Shown one piece after another: positions 1-8,342 of a stretch of DNA of 64,000 nucleotides. The notes beneath the pieces are model-generated. The model searched no databases. It was not told the origin of the DNA and saw only the letters and a program-made list of their open reading frames with translations. Each line of letters starts with the position of its first letter. Positions within the stretch are counted from its first letter, which is position 1. The stretch is from Bradyrhizobium cytisi (GTDB lineage: Bacteria > Pseudomonadota > Alphaproteobacteria > Rhizobiales > Xanthobacteraceae), in NCBI RefSeq assembly GCF_008123515.1, contig NZ_VSSR01000029.1:62001-126000 (forward strand), given 5' to 3'. Made by a program: the position numbers and the translations under genes.

Positions 1-1380
1 AAGCACAAGCTCAGGCGGCATGGTCTCACGCTCCGGGTCCGCAAGGTTGACGGACGCTACGTGCAGACCGTGAAAGCGGGCAACGCGGGAAGCGTTACGC
101 GCGGCGAATGGGAGAATGAGGTCGCAGGCGCGAGACCGGAGCTCGAGAAGGCGAGAAAGACGCCGCTCGAGGACCTCACGACCAAGAAACTTTCCCGCAA
201 GCTCAAGCCGGTCTTCCGGACCGAGGTTCGTCGCACCACGCAGACCAGGCGGGTCCGAAACAGCCAGATCGAACTCGCCGTCGACCGCGGCCGGATCGGC
301 GCGGGACCGCGGGCGCGGCCGATCGCCGAGCTCGAGCTGGAATTGAAGTCCGGAGACGTCGCAGACCTGTTCCGGCTGGCACGCAATGTCGAGCGCAAAG
401 CGGGCGCCGAGCTCGATCTCCGTTCGAAAGGCGAACGAGGTTACCAGTACGCCACAGGCGGCGGCCGCGGGGCGCAACGCGCCGAACCGATCGAGCTGAA
501 GTCCGAACTCTCGCCGCGCGATGCGTTCCGGGTTATCGCGCTTTCGACGCTGCGTCATTTCACGGCCAACGCCGATCCGGTGCGCGACCAGGACTCCGAG
601 GGAGTGCATCAGATGCGCGTCGGCCTGCGGCGGCTGCGTGCGGCCATCTCGTTGTTCGACGATATCCTGCCACGGGCGAGCACAGCACGGGTGAAGACCG
701 AACTAAAGTGGCTTACTGACGAACTGGCACCGGCACGTGAAATCGACGTGTTCTTGAAGGAAAGCGTTCAACCGGTCGCCGAAAAGGGCGTTCCGAAGCG
801 GGGCGCGCGCGCGCTCCGCGAGAAATTCTCCAGACAACGAGCGGCGGCCTTCGGACGTGCCCGCAATGCGGTGACGTCGGCCCGTTACCGCCGCCTGCTG
901 ATCGACGTGATCGAGTGGATCGAAACTGGACAGTCTCGCGCCGATGATGACCGGTCGATCACCGCCTACGCCGCGGCAGTGCTCGACCGGCGCCTCCGGA
1001 AGGCTCGAAAGCAGGGCATGCGCCTGAACGATCTCGACGCGACGCAGCGCCACAAGCTGAGGATCAGGATCAAGAAGATCCGCTATGCCGTCGACTTCTT
1101 CAGAAGCCTCTACGGCAATCGCGCCCGGCAGCGGCTCGCGGATCTTTCCGACCGGCTGAAGCGGATTCAGTCTGCCCTCGGATCGCTCAATGACTTCATG
1201 GCGCACCGCGAATTGGCGATGGAAGCGGCGTTGGCAGCGCCGCCTGCGAACCGGCGCGCCCAGGCGTTCGCATCGGGATTCATCGTCGGCCAGGAACACG
1301 AGACCGCGGTCGGGCTGAGGAAGGACGCCGCGAAGGAGCTGCATCGGTTGCGGCGCCTGCGCGTCGATCCCGACGGCTGA
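1..1380 (+). CDS. CYTH and CHAD domain protein (5' end outside window)
   Basis: The reading frame is open from the first base, so the true start lies upstream. The first 120 or so residues in the window carry CYTH-type strands: basic 'LRVRKVDGRYVQTVKAG', then acidic 'ELAVDRG' and 'ELELELKSGD', which in this family line a tunnel that binds triphosphate and divalent metal. From about residue 165 a CHAD domain follows, with its His/Arg signature 'VHQMRVGLRRLR' near residue 202 and a helical, Arg/Lys-rich remainder. CYTH-CHAD proteins are known as triphosphatases or polyphosphate-associated proteins. The phosphate transporter gene that follows 87 bases downstream on the same strand fits a phosphate or polyphosphate role; this is inferred from context. 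Confidence 0.88.
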   Translation, partial: KHKLRRHGLTLRVRKVDGRYVQTVKAGNAGSVTRGEWENEVAGARPELEKARKTPLEDLTTKKLSRKLKPVFRTEVRRTTQTRRVRNSQIELAVDRGRIGAGPRARPIAELELELKSGDVADLFRLARNVERKAGAELDLRSKGERGYQYATGGGRGAQRAEPIELKSELSPRDAFRVIALSTLRHFTANADPVRDQDSEGVHQMRVGLRRLRAAISLFDDILPRASTARVKTELKWLTDELAPAREIDVFLKESVQPVAEKGVPKRGARALREKFSRQRAAAFGRARNAVTSARYRRLLIDVIEWIETGQSRADDDRSITAYAAAVLDRRLRKARKQGMRLNDLDATQRHKLRIRIKKIRYAVDFFRSLYGNRARQRLADLSDRLKRIQSALGSLNDFMAHRELAMEAALAAPPANRRAQAFASGFIVGQEHETAVGLRKDAAKELHRLRRLRVDPDG

Positions 1381-1467
1381 GTCACAAATCTGAAAGCAGC
1401 GCCGGGACGCCGCGACGTCCGGGTTCACAGGGATCATTGCTGACCGACCGACCAACGAGCAATCCAC

Positions 1468-3087
1468 ATGTCCGATCTTGCACTGAACGATCGACCGCGG
1501 GGCTCCGAGTCCGCCGCGAAACCCGACCTCGATCGCAAGCCGCATGTGAGCGTGGTCGCGGCCTTCCTGCTCTTCCTGGTCAGCGGGATCGGCTACGCCG
1601 CCTATGGCGTGTTCACCGACACGCATAACGTGGGCGAGCCGCTTGCGCTCGGTGCTCTGCTCCTCCTCGGCGTCGCCCTCATGATCGCGCTCGGGTTTGA
1701 GTTCGTGAATGGATTCCACGACACCGCGAATGCGGTGGCGACCGTCATCTATACGCACAGCCTTCCACCGCTGACCGCGGTGATCTGGTCGGGCGCGTTC
1801 AATTTCCTCGGCGTGCTGGTCTCCACCGGTGCGGTGGCCTACAGCGTGATCACGCTCCTGCCCGTCGACCTGATCCTTAATGTCGGCAGCACCGCCGGTT
1901 ACGCCATGATCTTTGCGTTGTTGATCGCGGCGATGATCTGGAATCTGGCGACGTGGTCGATGGGCATCCCGAACAGCTCCTCGCATTGCCTGATCGGCTC
2001 GATCATGGGAGTAGGCCTTGCCAACGAACTGGTCGCGCCCGCCGCGCAGGCGACTTCCGGCGTCGACTGGTCTCAGGCCGTCAGCGTGGGCAAGGCTCTC
2101 CTGTTCAGCCCGGCAGTCGGCTTCGCGCTGTCGGCTCTGCTGCTGCTCCTGCTGAAAGTCATCGTCCCCGTGCGTAAGCTGTACGAGGAGCCGAGAGGCA
2201 AGACGCCGTGGTGGATCCGCGGCATCCTGATCCTGACCTGCACCGGCGTGTCGTTTGCGCATGGCGGCAATGACGGGCAGAAGGGCATGGGCCTGATCAT
2301 GCTGATCCTGATCGGCGTGGCACCGACGGCCTATGCGCTGAACCGGACCATGCCGGAGTCGAGCACGCCTGCATTCGTCGACATCGCCGCCAAGGCCAAG
2401 GACGTATTTGCAGGACAGGCGCAAGGCGCGCAGCAGGGCAATGCCAATGACGCGCGAGGCCTGATCGGCGACGCGCTCAAGAGGCGCGACCTGAACCGAC
2501 CGGATGTATTTGCGGCATTGGCGGCCCTCTCGGACGACGTCGCCAACGGCGTGAAGAGCTACGGCTCGATCAGCCGCATCCCGGCCGCGGCGACGCCGAA
2601 CATGCGCAACGACATGTATCTGGCCGCCGACGCCATCCGCCTGCTACCCGAGGCCGGTGCGAAATTCAGCGCCGGTGACGCCGCGATCCTGAAGGACTAC
2701 CGCGCCAGCCTCGAATCCGGCACGCGCTTCATTCCGAACTGGGTCAAGATCTCGGTCGCGATCGCGCTCGGTCTTGGCACCATGGTCGGCTGGCGACGGA
2801 TCGTCGTGACGGTCGGCGAGCGCATCGGCAAGCAGCACCTGACCTATGCGCAAGGCGCTTCGGCCGAGCTGGTGGCAGCCGGAACGATCCTGGGCGCGGA
2901 GTTCTACGGCCTGCCGGTGTCCACCACGCACATCCTGTCGAGCGGCGTCGCCGGCACCATGGCGGCCAATGGCTCCGGGCTGCAAACGCCGACGATCCGG
3001 AACATCGTGCTGGCGTGGATCCTCACCCTGCCGGCGGCGATGATCATCTCCGGCTGCCTGTATTTGATCTTCCGTTCTGTCATTTGA
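1468..3087 (+). CDS. Inorganic phosphate transporter, Pit family
   Basis: The 539-residue integral membrane protein matches low-affinity metal-phosphate/H+ symporters. Both diagnostic Pit repeats are visible: 'NGFHDTANAVATVIYT' near residue 82 and 'FAHGGNDGQKGMGL' near 264, with the C-terminal 'VSTTHILSSGVAG' near 484. Hydrophobic segments flank a long hydrophilic insert at about residues 285-410, which is probably cytoplasmic and is also found in PitA-like proteins. The ATG at 1468 is used because the preceding frame is not Pit-like; its ribosome binding site is weak. The gene follows the CYTH-CHAD gene on the same strand, so the two may be co-transcribed. The stop is directly next to the end of a transposase remnant. 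Confidence 0.93.
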   Translation: MSDLALNDRPRGSESAAKPDLDRKPHVSVVAAFLLFLVSGIGYAAYGVFTDTHNVGEPLALGALLLLGVALMIALGFEFVNGFHDTANAVATVIYTHSLPPLTAVIWSGAFNFLGVLVSTGAVAYSVITLLPVDLILNVGSTAGYAMIFALLIAAMIWNLATWSMGIPNSSSHCLIGSIMGVGLANELVAPAAQATSGVDWSQAVSVGKALLFSPAVGFALSALLLLLLKVIVPVRKLYEEPRGKTPWWIRGILILTCTGVSFAHGGNDGQKGMGLIMLILIGVAPTAYALNRTMPESSTPAFVDIAAKAKDVFAGQAQGAQQGNANDARGLIGDALKRRDLNRPDVFAALAALSDDVANGVKSYGSISRIPAAATPNMRNDMYLAADAIRLLPEAGAKFSAGDAAILKDYRASLESGTRFIPNWVKISVAIALGLGTMVGWRRIVVTVGERIGKQHLTYAQGASAELVAAGTILGAEFYGLPVSTTHILSSGVAGTMAANGSGLQTPTIRNIVLAWILTLPAAMIISGCLYLIFRSVI

Positions 3088-3197
3088 CTAGGACGCGGAC
3101 TCATTAAGGCGCAGCCATAGCCAGATCGACGCGAGTTGAACCAAGGCAAGATAGTTGGCGGCAAGCCTGTCGTAGCGCGTCGCCACCCGACGACATT
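3088..3197 (-). pseudogene. IS5-type transposase C-terminal remnant
   Basis: Read on the minus strand this stretch encodes about 35 residues, 'RRVATRYDRLAANYLALV' followed by 'QLASIWLWLRLNESAS' and a stop at 3088. This matches the C-terminal end of IS5-family (IS427-like group) transposases of Rhizobiales. No upstream catalytic part is present: the frame becomes unrecognisable beyond about 3210. The remnant abuts the stop of the phosphate transporter gene. It is a dead fragment, so an insertion or deletion once reshaped this junction. Confidence 0.72.
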
Positions 3198-3280
3198 GTG
3201 AAAATGACCCAAAGCCGACCTTGTGCAGTGCACATCCCCATTGATATGCTCGATCCATTCATCAGCGGGGAGTCCGAACG

Positions 3281-4252
3281 ATGTCCGATATCTCGCGTCG
3301 GGACCTGACACTTGGCGCAGCCGGCGCTTATGCCGCGTTTGGACTCGACAAGCCGATCACGTTTGTCGACGCGGCTCACGCTCAACAGTCCGTCACTCAA
3401 CCTTTCCGCAAATACAAGATCGGCGACATTGAAATCTTCTCTCTGATCGATGGCATGCGTGACGTTCCGCTGCGGGAGGGCATGGTCAGGAATGTCAGCG
3501 TCGAACAGGTCAAGACCGTGTTGCGTGGTGCCGGTTTTCCCGACAATAAGGCGCCCCTGCGGTTTATCGTCATGGCGCTCAAGCTGCGCGATCAAGTGGT
3601 CCTGATCGACTCGGGTACGGGCGGTCATCCGATTTATGGTGAAGGGAACGGCCGGTTATTCGAGAGCATGGCGGCGGCGGGCCTTGACCCCAAGGCAGTC
3701 AAGACGATCCTCATCTCCCATCTCCACGGCGACCACATTTATGGCCTCATGAGCAATGAGAGCGATGCGCAGGTCTTCCCGGATGCCGACATCGTGGTGC
3801 CCGCCGCGGAATTGAAATGGTGGACGCGCCCGGGGGTCGAGTCGATCGATCTCGGACCGACGCGCAAAGGCCTCGCCCAGCGAATTCAGGCCACGGTGGC
3901 GACTTGGAAAAACGTCAGGACCTTTGAGGGAGAACCAGAACTCCTGCCCGGTGTGCACGCCGTTCAGGCGCCCGGCCATAGCCCGGGAATGGTCGCGCAT
4001 CTGGTCACCTCCGGCGGCGAACAGTTCCTGATCAGCGCTGACGTGGTCAATCTTGCGCCACACATTTCAACAAATCCCGAGTGGCAGCTCGCTATCGACC
4101 AGGATCCGCAAATGGCTGTCGAAACGCGAAGGAAGATCTTCGATCGCGCGGTCGCCGACAAGCTCACTATTTCGGGTACTCACTGGTTGATGCCGAACGT
4201 CGGCACGCTGGCCAAGGATGGCAACAGGTACGTATTCGTAGCCGAGGGGTAA
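3281..4252 (+). CDS. MBL-fold metallo-hydrolase with Tat signal
   Basis: The 323-residue protein begins with a twin-arginine type leader ('SRRDLTLGAAGAYAAFGL' at residues 5-22), suggesting export of a folded, metal-loaded enzyme. The metallo-beta-lactamase-fold signature HxHxDH is intact as 'SHLHGDH' near residue 147, followed by the later His in 'APGHSPGM' near residue 230 and an Asp in 'SADVV' near 250, the expected order of zinc ligands. A good Shine-Dalgarno sequence (GGGGAG) precedes the ATG. The substrate cannot be read from the sequence; lactonase-like or arylsulfatase-like members share this layout. It stands alone between a transposase remnant and a 350-base spacer. Confidence 0.85.
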   Translation: MSDISRRDLTLGAAGAYAAFGLDKPITFVDAAHAQQSVTQPFRKYKIGDIEIFSLIDGMRDVPLREGMVRNVSVEQVKTVLRGAGFPDNKAPLRFIVMALKLRDQVVLIDSGTGGHPIYGEGNGRLFESMAAAGLDPKAVKTILISHLHGDHIYGLMSNESDAQVFPDADIVVPAAELKWWTRPGVESIDLGPTRKGLAQRIQATVATWKNVRTFEGEPELLPGVHAVQAPGHSPGMVAHLVTSGGEQFLISADVVNLAPHISTNPEWQLAIDQDPQMAVETRRKIFDRAVADKLTISGTHWLMPNVGTLAKDGNRYVFVAEG

Positions 4253-4606
4253 TATTCCCGCGACACTATCTGGTAGTTCGAACACGACTGCTGCTCGTAG
4301 CCGAGAACCGGTCGGCATCTGAGTCGGCTTGTTGTCCCATCGCGACATATTGCGCCGCCGCACGAACTCAGCCGAACCCGGAATGGCTTTAGGCTGAATC
4401 AACCGGCCGCGGGCTCGTTCACCTCTCCCGCTTGCGGGCCCGCAAGCGAGGGAGGGAGCGCATCTCGCTCGTTGCGACATCGAGCCTGCGCTTTAGGTCT
4501 GAGATTTCCGCTGCACAATCCGGAATGATGGGGCTGCAGCTGCCGCCATTGGCACGCCTTCGCCAATCATGTACCCCACCCAAAATACTCTTGGGACGGG
4601 ACGCTC
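4253..4606. other. 354-base spacer with a 20-bp palindrome
   Basis: No convincing gene was found on either strand of this spacer. Its only structure is a perfect 20-bp palindrome (CGCTTGCGGG/CCCGCAAGCG) at 4429-4448, annotated separately. Confidence 0.6.
4429..4448. repeat. Perfect 20-bp palindrome
   Basis: The arms CGCTTGCGGG and CCCGCAAGCG are exact reverse complements with no loop. They are flanked by pyrimidine-rich CCTCTC on the left and purine-rich AGGGAGGG on the right. Such CTC-CGCTTGCGG elements recur between genes in Bradyrhizobium-like genomes (recalled, not searched). There is no T-run, so it is a weak terminator candidate. Confidence 0.55.
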
Positions 4607-5854
4607 ATGACCACCGCCACCACTGACGATGCGGGTGACAGCACCCGCGCGCTGATCTTTGCGCTGGTGGCGCTCGCCTGCGGGCACATGCTGTCGACCT
4701 TGCTGCGCACGATCCCGGCGCTCAGCCTCGATCTGATGGCGGCGGATTTCCACGTGCAGCCACAGGCGCTGGCGAGCCTCACCTCGGTCTATCATTTCGC
4801 CTTTGCGGCGTCGCAGATCCCGGTCGGCGCGGCGATGGATCGCTTTGGCGTGCGGCCGGTGTCGCTGAGCCTGCTCGCTGGCACCGTGGTCGGCGCGATC
4901 GCGTCGGGCTTTGCGACGGGGCCTTCGAGCTTTGCGTTCGGGCAGTTGCTGCTGGGGATCGCCACCTCTGGTATGCTGATGTGCCCGATGACGCTGGCGG
5001 CCAAGCAATTGTCGGCGGCGCGGTTCGGGCTGTGGTCGGGCGCGATCCTGTCGATCGGCAACATCGGAATGCTGCTGTCGTCGAGTCCGCTCGCTTTCGT
5101 GGTCGATCACTACGGCTGGCGCGCCGGGTTCTGGATCGCAGCAGCCGGCGGCGTCGTGGTCGCGCTCGCCGTGCTCGCGCTGGTGCCGAACCAGCCGGCC
5201 GAGCACAAGGACGAGGCTTCGCCGCTCTCGCAGATGATCGAGGTGCTCAGGCTCGGCCTGTCGCGGCCGTTGCGTGGACTGATCGCCCTGGCGCTGGTGT
5301 CGCTGGCGACCTCGCTGGTGCTGCGCGGATTGTGGGGCGGACCGTGGCTGATGCAGATCAAGGGATTGACGCGGGTCGAGGCCGGCAACCAGCTCGGCGC
5401 CTACACGCTGGCGATGATCGCGGGCCCGCTTCTGATGGGCATGATTGACCGCAAGGTCGGCCGCCGCCGCGAACTGGTGGCCGGCACGCACACGGTCGCG
5501 GCGCTGCTGGTGGTGCTGATGGCGCTCGGCGCGCCGCATTATGCGGTTGCATGGCTGTTCGGCGTGGCGGTCATGCCGCCGCAATACGATCTCGTGCTGT
5601 TCGTGCTGATCGGGCTTGCGACGTCCGCGCAGCCTCTGCTGTTCGGCATGTGCCGGCAACTGGTCGACGCGCAAGTAGCGGGCAAGGCGCTGGCGGCGGT
5701 GAACCTCGCCTTCTTCCTCGGCACCGCCCTGATGCAGTCGACCACCGGCGCGGTCGCGGCGTTTGCGGGGCTGCCGGCGGTGCTGCTGTTCATGGCGGCG
5801 GCGCTTCTCGTGGGGGTGATGGTCTTTTTGACTTGTACCTCGCCGCGTTCGTAG
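4607..5854 (+). CDS. MFS transporter
   Basis: This 415-residue protein has about 12 hydrophobic segments and the major facilitator loop 2-3 motif as 'GAAMDRFGVRP' near residue 77. Its size fits a single-domain MFS carrier in the inner membrane. Two six-helix halves are separated by a charged loop ('PNQPAEHKDEASPLSQ') near residue 200. The ATG follows a purine-rich GGGACGGG. The stop codon lies inside the left arm of a long inverted repeat, so that repeat is transcribed at the mRNA 3' end and may protect or terminate it. The peptidase gene follows in the same direction. The substrate is unknown; peptide or drug export are both possible. Confidence 0.87.
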   Translation: MTTATTDDAGDSTRALIFALVALACGHMLSTLLRTIPALSLDLMAADFHVQPQALASLTSVYHFAFAASQIPVGAAMDRFGVRPVSLSLLAGTVVGAIASGFATGPSSFAFGQLLLGIATSGMLMCPMTLAAKQLSAARFGLWSGAILSIGNIGMLLSSSPLAFVVDHYGWRAGFWIAAAGGVVVALAVLALVPNQPAEHKDEASPLSQMIEVLRLGLSRPLRGLIALALVSLATSLVLRGLWGGPWLMQIKGLTRVEAGNQLGAYTLAMIAGPLLMGMIDRKVGRRRELVAGTHTVAALLVVLMALGAPHYAVAWLFGVAVMPPQYDLVLFVLIGLATSAQPLLFGMCRQLVDAQVAGKALAAVNLAFFLGTALMQSTTGAVAAFAGLPAVLLFMAAALLVGVMVFLTCTSPRS

Positions 5855-5931
5855 GATGGGCAGAGCGAAAGCGAAACCCATCATTCTTGCCGGAAATGAT
5901 GGGTTTCGCGAAGAGCTCTACCCATCCTACG
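5850..5931. repeat. Long interspersed inverted repeat (rhizobial type)
   Basis: Outer arms CGTAGGATGGG (5850-5860) and CCCATCCTACG (5921-5931) are perfect reverse complements. Inner arms GCGAAACCCATCA (5871-5883) and TGATGGGTTTCGC (5897-5909) are also perfect, around a 13-base loop. The CGTAGGATGGG...GCGAAACCCATC pattern is a familiar intergenic repeat of Bradyrhizobium genomes (recalled, not searched). The left arm contains the stop codon of the MFS gene. Confidence 0.8.
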
Positions 5932-5956
5932 AGTCTGCGCATCAAGGAAATGGATC

Positions 5957-7150
5957 ATGCCTGTCGACACCAAAGCCGCCACCGACCGCCTCATGCGCTT
6001 CCTCGCGATCGAGGGCGTCACCGGACAGGAGGCGGCGATCGGGCGTGAGCTCACCGCCGCGCTGAAGGAGAGCGGCGTGCCGGCCAAGGCGATCCGGCTC
6101 GACGATGCCAACACCCGCATTCCCGTGCCGACCGAGACCGGCAACCTCATCGTCGACCTGCCCGGCCGCGGCGCCCTGCACAACCAGCCGCGCATCATGT
6201 TCATGACCCACATGGACACCGTGCCGCTCTGCGCCGGCGCCAGGCCGAGGAAATCCGGCCGCAGAATCGTCAACGAGGCCAGGACCGCGCTGGGCGGCGA
6301 CAATCGCTGCGGCTGCGGCGTGCTGGTGACGCTGGCGGCCGAGCTCGAGAAGCAGAAGCTCGACCATCCGCCGATCACGCTTTTGTTCTGCGTGCGCGAG
6401 GAGAGCGGGCTCTACGGCGCGCGCCACGTCAAGCTGGACGAGCTCGGCTCGCCGGTGATGGCCTTCAACTATGACGGCGGCCCAGCCTCCAATGTCACCA
6501 TCGGCGCCGTCGGTGCCGATCGCTGGAGCGTCGAGATCCTTGGCCGCGCCTCGCATGCCGGCGTCGCGCCGGAGCGCGGCATCTCCTCGACCATGATCAT
6601 GGCGCTGGCGCTGGCCGACGTGAAGGCCGGCGGCTGGTTCGGCAAGGTGGTGAAGGGCAAGCGGCAGGGCACCAGCAATGTCGGCCCCGTCACCGGCGGC
6701 GAGGGCCGCCCCGCGGGCGATGCCACCAATGTCGTCACCGACTACGTCCATGTGCGCGGCGAAAGCCGCAGCCATGACGGAAAGTTCTTCAAGGAGATCA
6801 CCAAGGCCTACAAGGCCGCGTTCGCGAAGGCGGCCAAGAAGGTGACGAATGCGCAAGGAAAGTCCGGCAAGATCAAGTTCAAGGCCGAGACCGACTATTA
6901 TCCGTTCCGCATGAAGGACAGCCAGCCCGTGATCAAGCGCGCGGTCGAGGCGGTGTCCGCGGTCGGCGGCACCCCGAACGTCCGCACCGCCAATGGCGGC
7001 CTCGACGCCAACTGGATGGTCCGCCACGGCGTTCCCACCGTGACCTTCGGCGCCGGCCAGAACGAGGCCCACACGATCGACGAGTGGATCAATCTCGACG
7101 AATACGACCGCGCCTGCGCGCTGGCCGTGCAGCTTGCGACGATGCGGTGA
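5957..7150 (+). CDS. M20-family metallopeptidase, peptidase T-like
   Basis: The 397-residue cytosolic zinc peptidase has the M20 ligand series: His/Asp in 'FMTHMDTVPL' near residue 82, Asp in 'LGGDNRCGCG' near 115, the catalytic Glu pair in 'REESGLYGARH' near 145, and a late His in 'NEAHTIDEW' near 370. The short inserted dimerisation domain lies at about residues 185-295. This layout suits tripeptidase PepT-like or related aminopeptidases. The ATG has AAGGA eight bases upstream. The gene is followed 40 bases later by an enolase-superfamily gene and then another M20 enzyme, suggesting a small amino-acid or peptide catabolic group. Confidence 0.87.
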   Translation: MPVDTKAATDRLMRFLAIEGVTGQEAAIGRELTAALKESGVPAKAIRLDDANTRIPVPTETGNLIVDLPGRGALHNQPRIMFMTHMDTVPLCAGARPRKSGRRIVNEARTALGGDNRCGCGVLVTLAAELEKQKLDHPPITLLFCVREESGLYGARHVKLDELGSPVMAFNYDGGPASNVTIGAVGADRWSVEILGRASHAGVAPERGISSTMIMALALADVKAGGWFGKVVKGKRQGTSNVGPVTGGEGRPAGDATNVVTDYVHVRGESRSHDGKFFKEITKAYKAAFAKAAKKVTNAQGKSGKIKFKAETDYYPFRMKDSQPVIKRAVEAVSAVGGTPNVRTANGGLDANWMVRHGVPTVTFGAGQNEAHTIDEWINLDEYDRACALAVQLATMR

Positions 7151-7190
7151 TGGATTCGTACGAAACAAAAAACAAGAATCGGGAGGCCAC

Positions 7191-8279
7191 ATGCCACGCA
7201 TCGCGACCATCGAGACCGGGCTCCACCGGATCCCCCTCCCCGTCACGCTGTCCGACTCCACCCATGGCGAGATCGCGGCGTTCGAGCTGATTACCTGCCG
7301 CATCCGCGATGCCGACGGCGCCGAGGGCGTCGGCTACACCTATACGGTCGGGCGCAATGGCGGCGCTGTCGCCGATATCCTGACGCGCGAGATCCCGCCG
7401 CTGGCCGAAGGACGCGAGGCCGACGACACCGAAGCCGTCTGGCATCACGTCTGGTGGGGCCTGCATTATGGTGGGCGCGGCGGCCCTGTGGTGCTGGCGC
7501 TGTCCGCGCTCGACATCGCGCTGTGGGATTTGAAGGCGCGGCGCGCCAGATTGCCGCTGTACCAGTTGCTCGGCGGTTTCGACGCACGCGTGCCATGTTA
7601 CGCCGGCGGCATCGATCTCGATCTCCCGGTCGAGGCGCTGTTGAAGCAGACCGACGGCAATCTCGCAAAGGGCTTTCGCGCCATCAAGATGAAGGTCGGC
7701 CGGCCCGATCTCAAATCCGACGTTGCGCGCGTCGCGGCGATGCGGCAGCATCTCGGCGACGGCTTTCCGCTGATGGCGGATGCCAACATGAAGTGGACGG
7801 TCGAGGAGGCGATCCGCGCCGCCCGCGCCTTCGTGCCCTACGACCTCACCTGGCTGGAAGAGCCTGTTATCCCCGACGACGTCGCAGGCCACGCGCGCAT
7901 CATGCAGGCCGGTGGCGTGCCGATCGCAGCGGGTGAAAATCTGCGCTCGCTGTGGGAGTTCAAGAACTACATCACATCAGGCGCGGTGTCCTATCCCGAG
8001 CCCGACGTCACCAATTGCGGCGGCGTCAGCACCTTCATGAAGATCGCGCGGCTGGCGGAGGCCTTCAACCTGCCCGTCACCAGCCACGGCGCCCACGACA
8101 TCACCGTGCATCTGCTCGCGGCCTGCCCGAACCGATCTTACCTCGAGGCCCACGGCTTCGGTCTGGACACATACATCGAGCATCCGCTGGTGCTGGAGGA
8201 CGGCAAGGCGCTCGCCCCGGCCCGCCCGGGCCACGGCATCAGCTTTGACTGGAACGGGCTGGCGAAGCTGGCGGCGTAG
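7191..8279 (+). CDS. Mandelate racemase/muconate lactonizing enzyme family protein
   Basis: This 362-residue enolase-superfamily enzyme should abstract a proton alpha to a carboxylate, using Mg2+ held by three acidic residues. The KxK motif is 'AIKMKVG' near residue 167, metal ligands appear in 'LMADANMKW' near 196, 'WLEEPV' near 222 and 'IAAGENL' near 246, and the C-terminal 'TSHGAHDI' near 300 supplies a His. The start is the ATG at 7191, preceded by GGGAGG; an open extension to 7134 overlaps the upstream gene and lacks family similarity. The substrate is probably a sugar acid or dipeptide-like acid, but cannot be decided here. It lies between two M20 hydrolases, all in one direction. Confidence 0.88.
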   Translation: MPRIATIETGLHRIPLPVTLSDSTHGEIAAFELITCRIRDADGAEGVGYTYTVGRNGGAVADILTREIPPLAEGREADDTEAVWHHVWWGLHYGGRGGPVVLALSALDIALWDLKARRARLPLYQLLGGFDARVPCYAGGIDLDLPVEALLKQTDGNLAKGFRAIKMKVGRPDLKSDVARVAAMRQHLGDGFPLMADANMKWTVEEAIRAARAFVPYDLTWLEEPVIPDDVAGHARIMQAGGVPIAAGENLRSLWEFKNYITSGAVSYPEPDVTNCGGVSTFMKIARLAEAFNLPVTSHGAHDITVHLLAACPNRSYLEAHGFGLDTYIEHPLVLEDGKALAPARPGHGISFDWNGLAKLAA

Positions 8280-8342
8280 CACGCATTGCTGCACGCAAGG
8301 CATTCCCTGGCGCGGGGTGCACCGCGCGGATAATCCGCTAAG

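Noticed and set aside
703..2424. 573-codon minus-strand frame across the CHAD and Pit genes
   Set aside because: It spans two well-supported genes and is full of His/Arg/Asp-rich shadow sequence without any domain.
4493..5884. 463-codon minus-strand frame opposite the MFS gene
   Set aside because: Extremely rich in Arg, His and Gln, typical of an antisense frame of a membrane-protein gene.
5942..7303. 453-codon minus-strand frame opposite the peptidase T-like gene
   Set aside because: Shadow of an M20 peptidase with all catalytic motifs on the plus strand.
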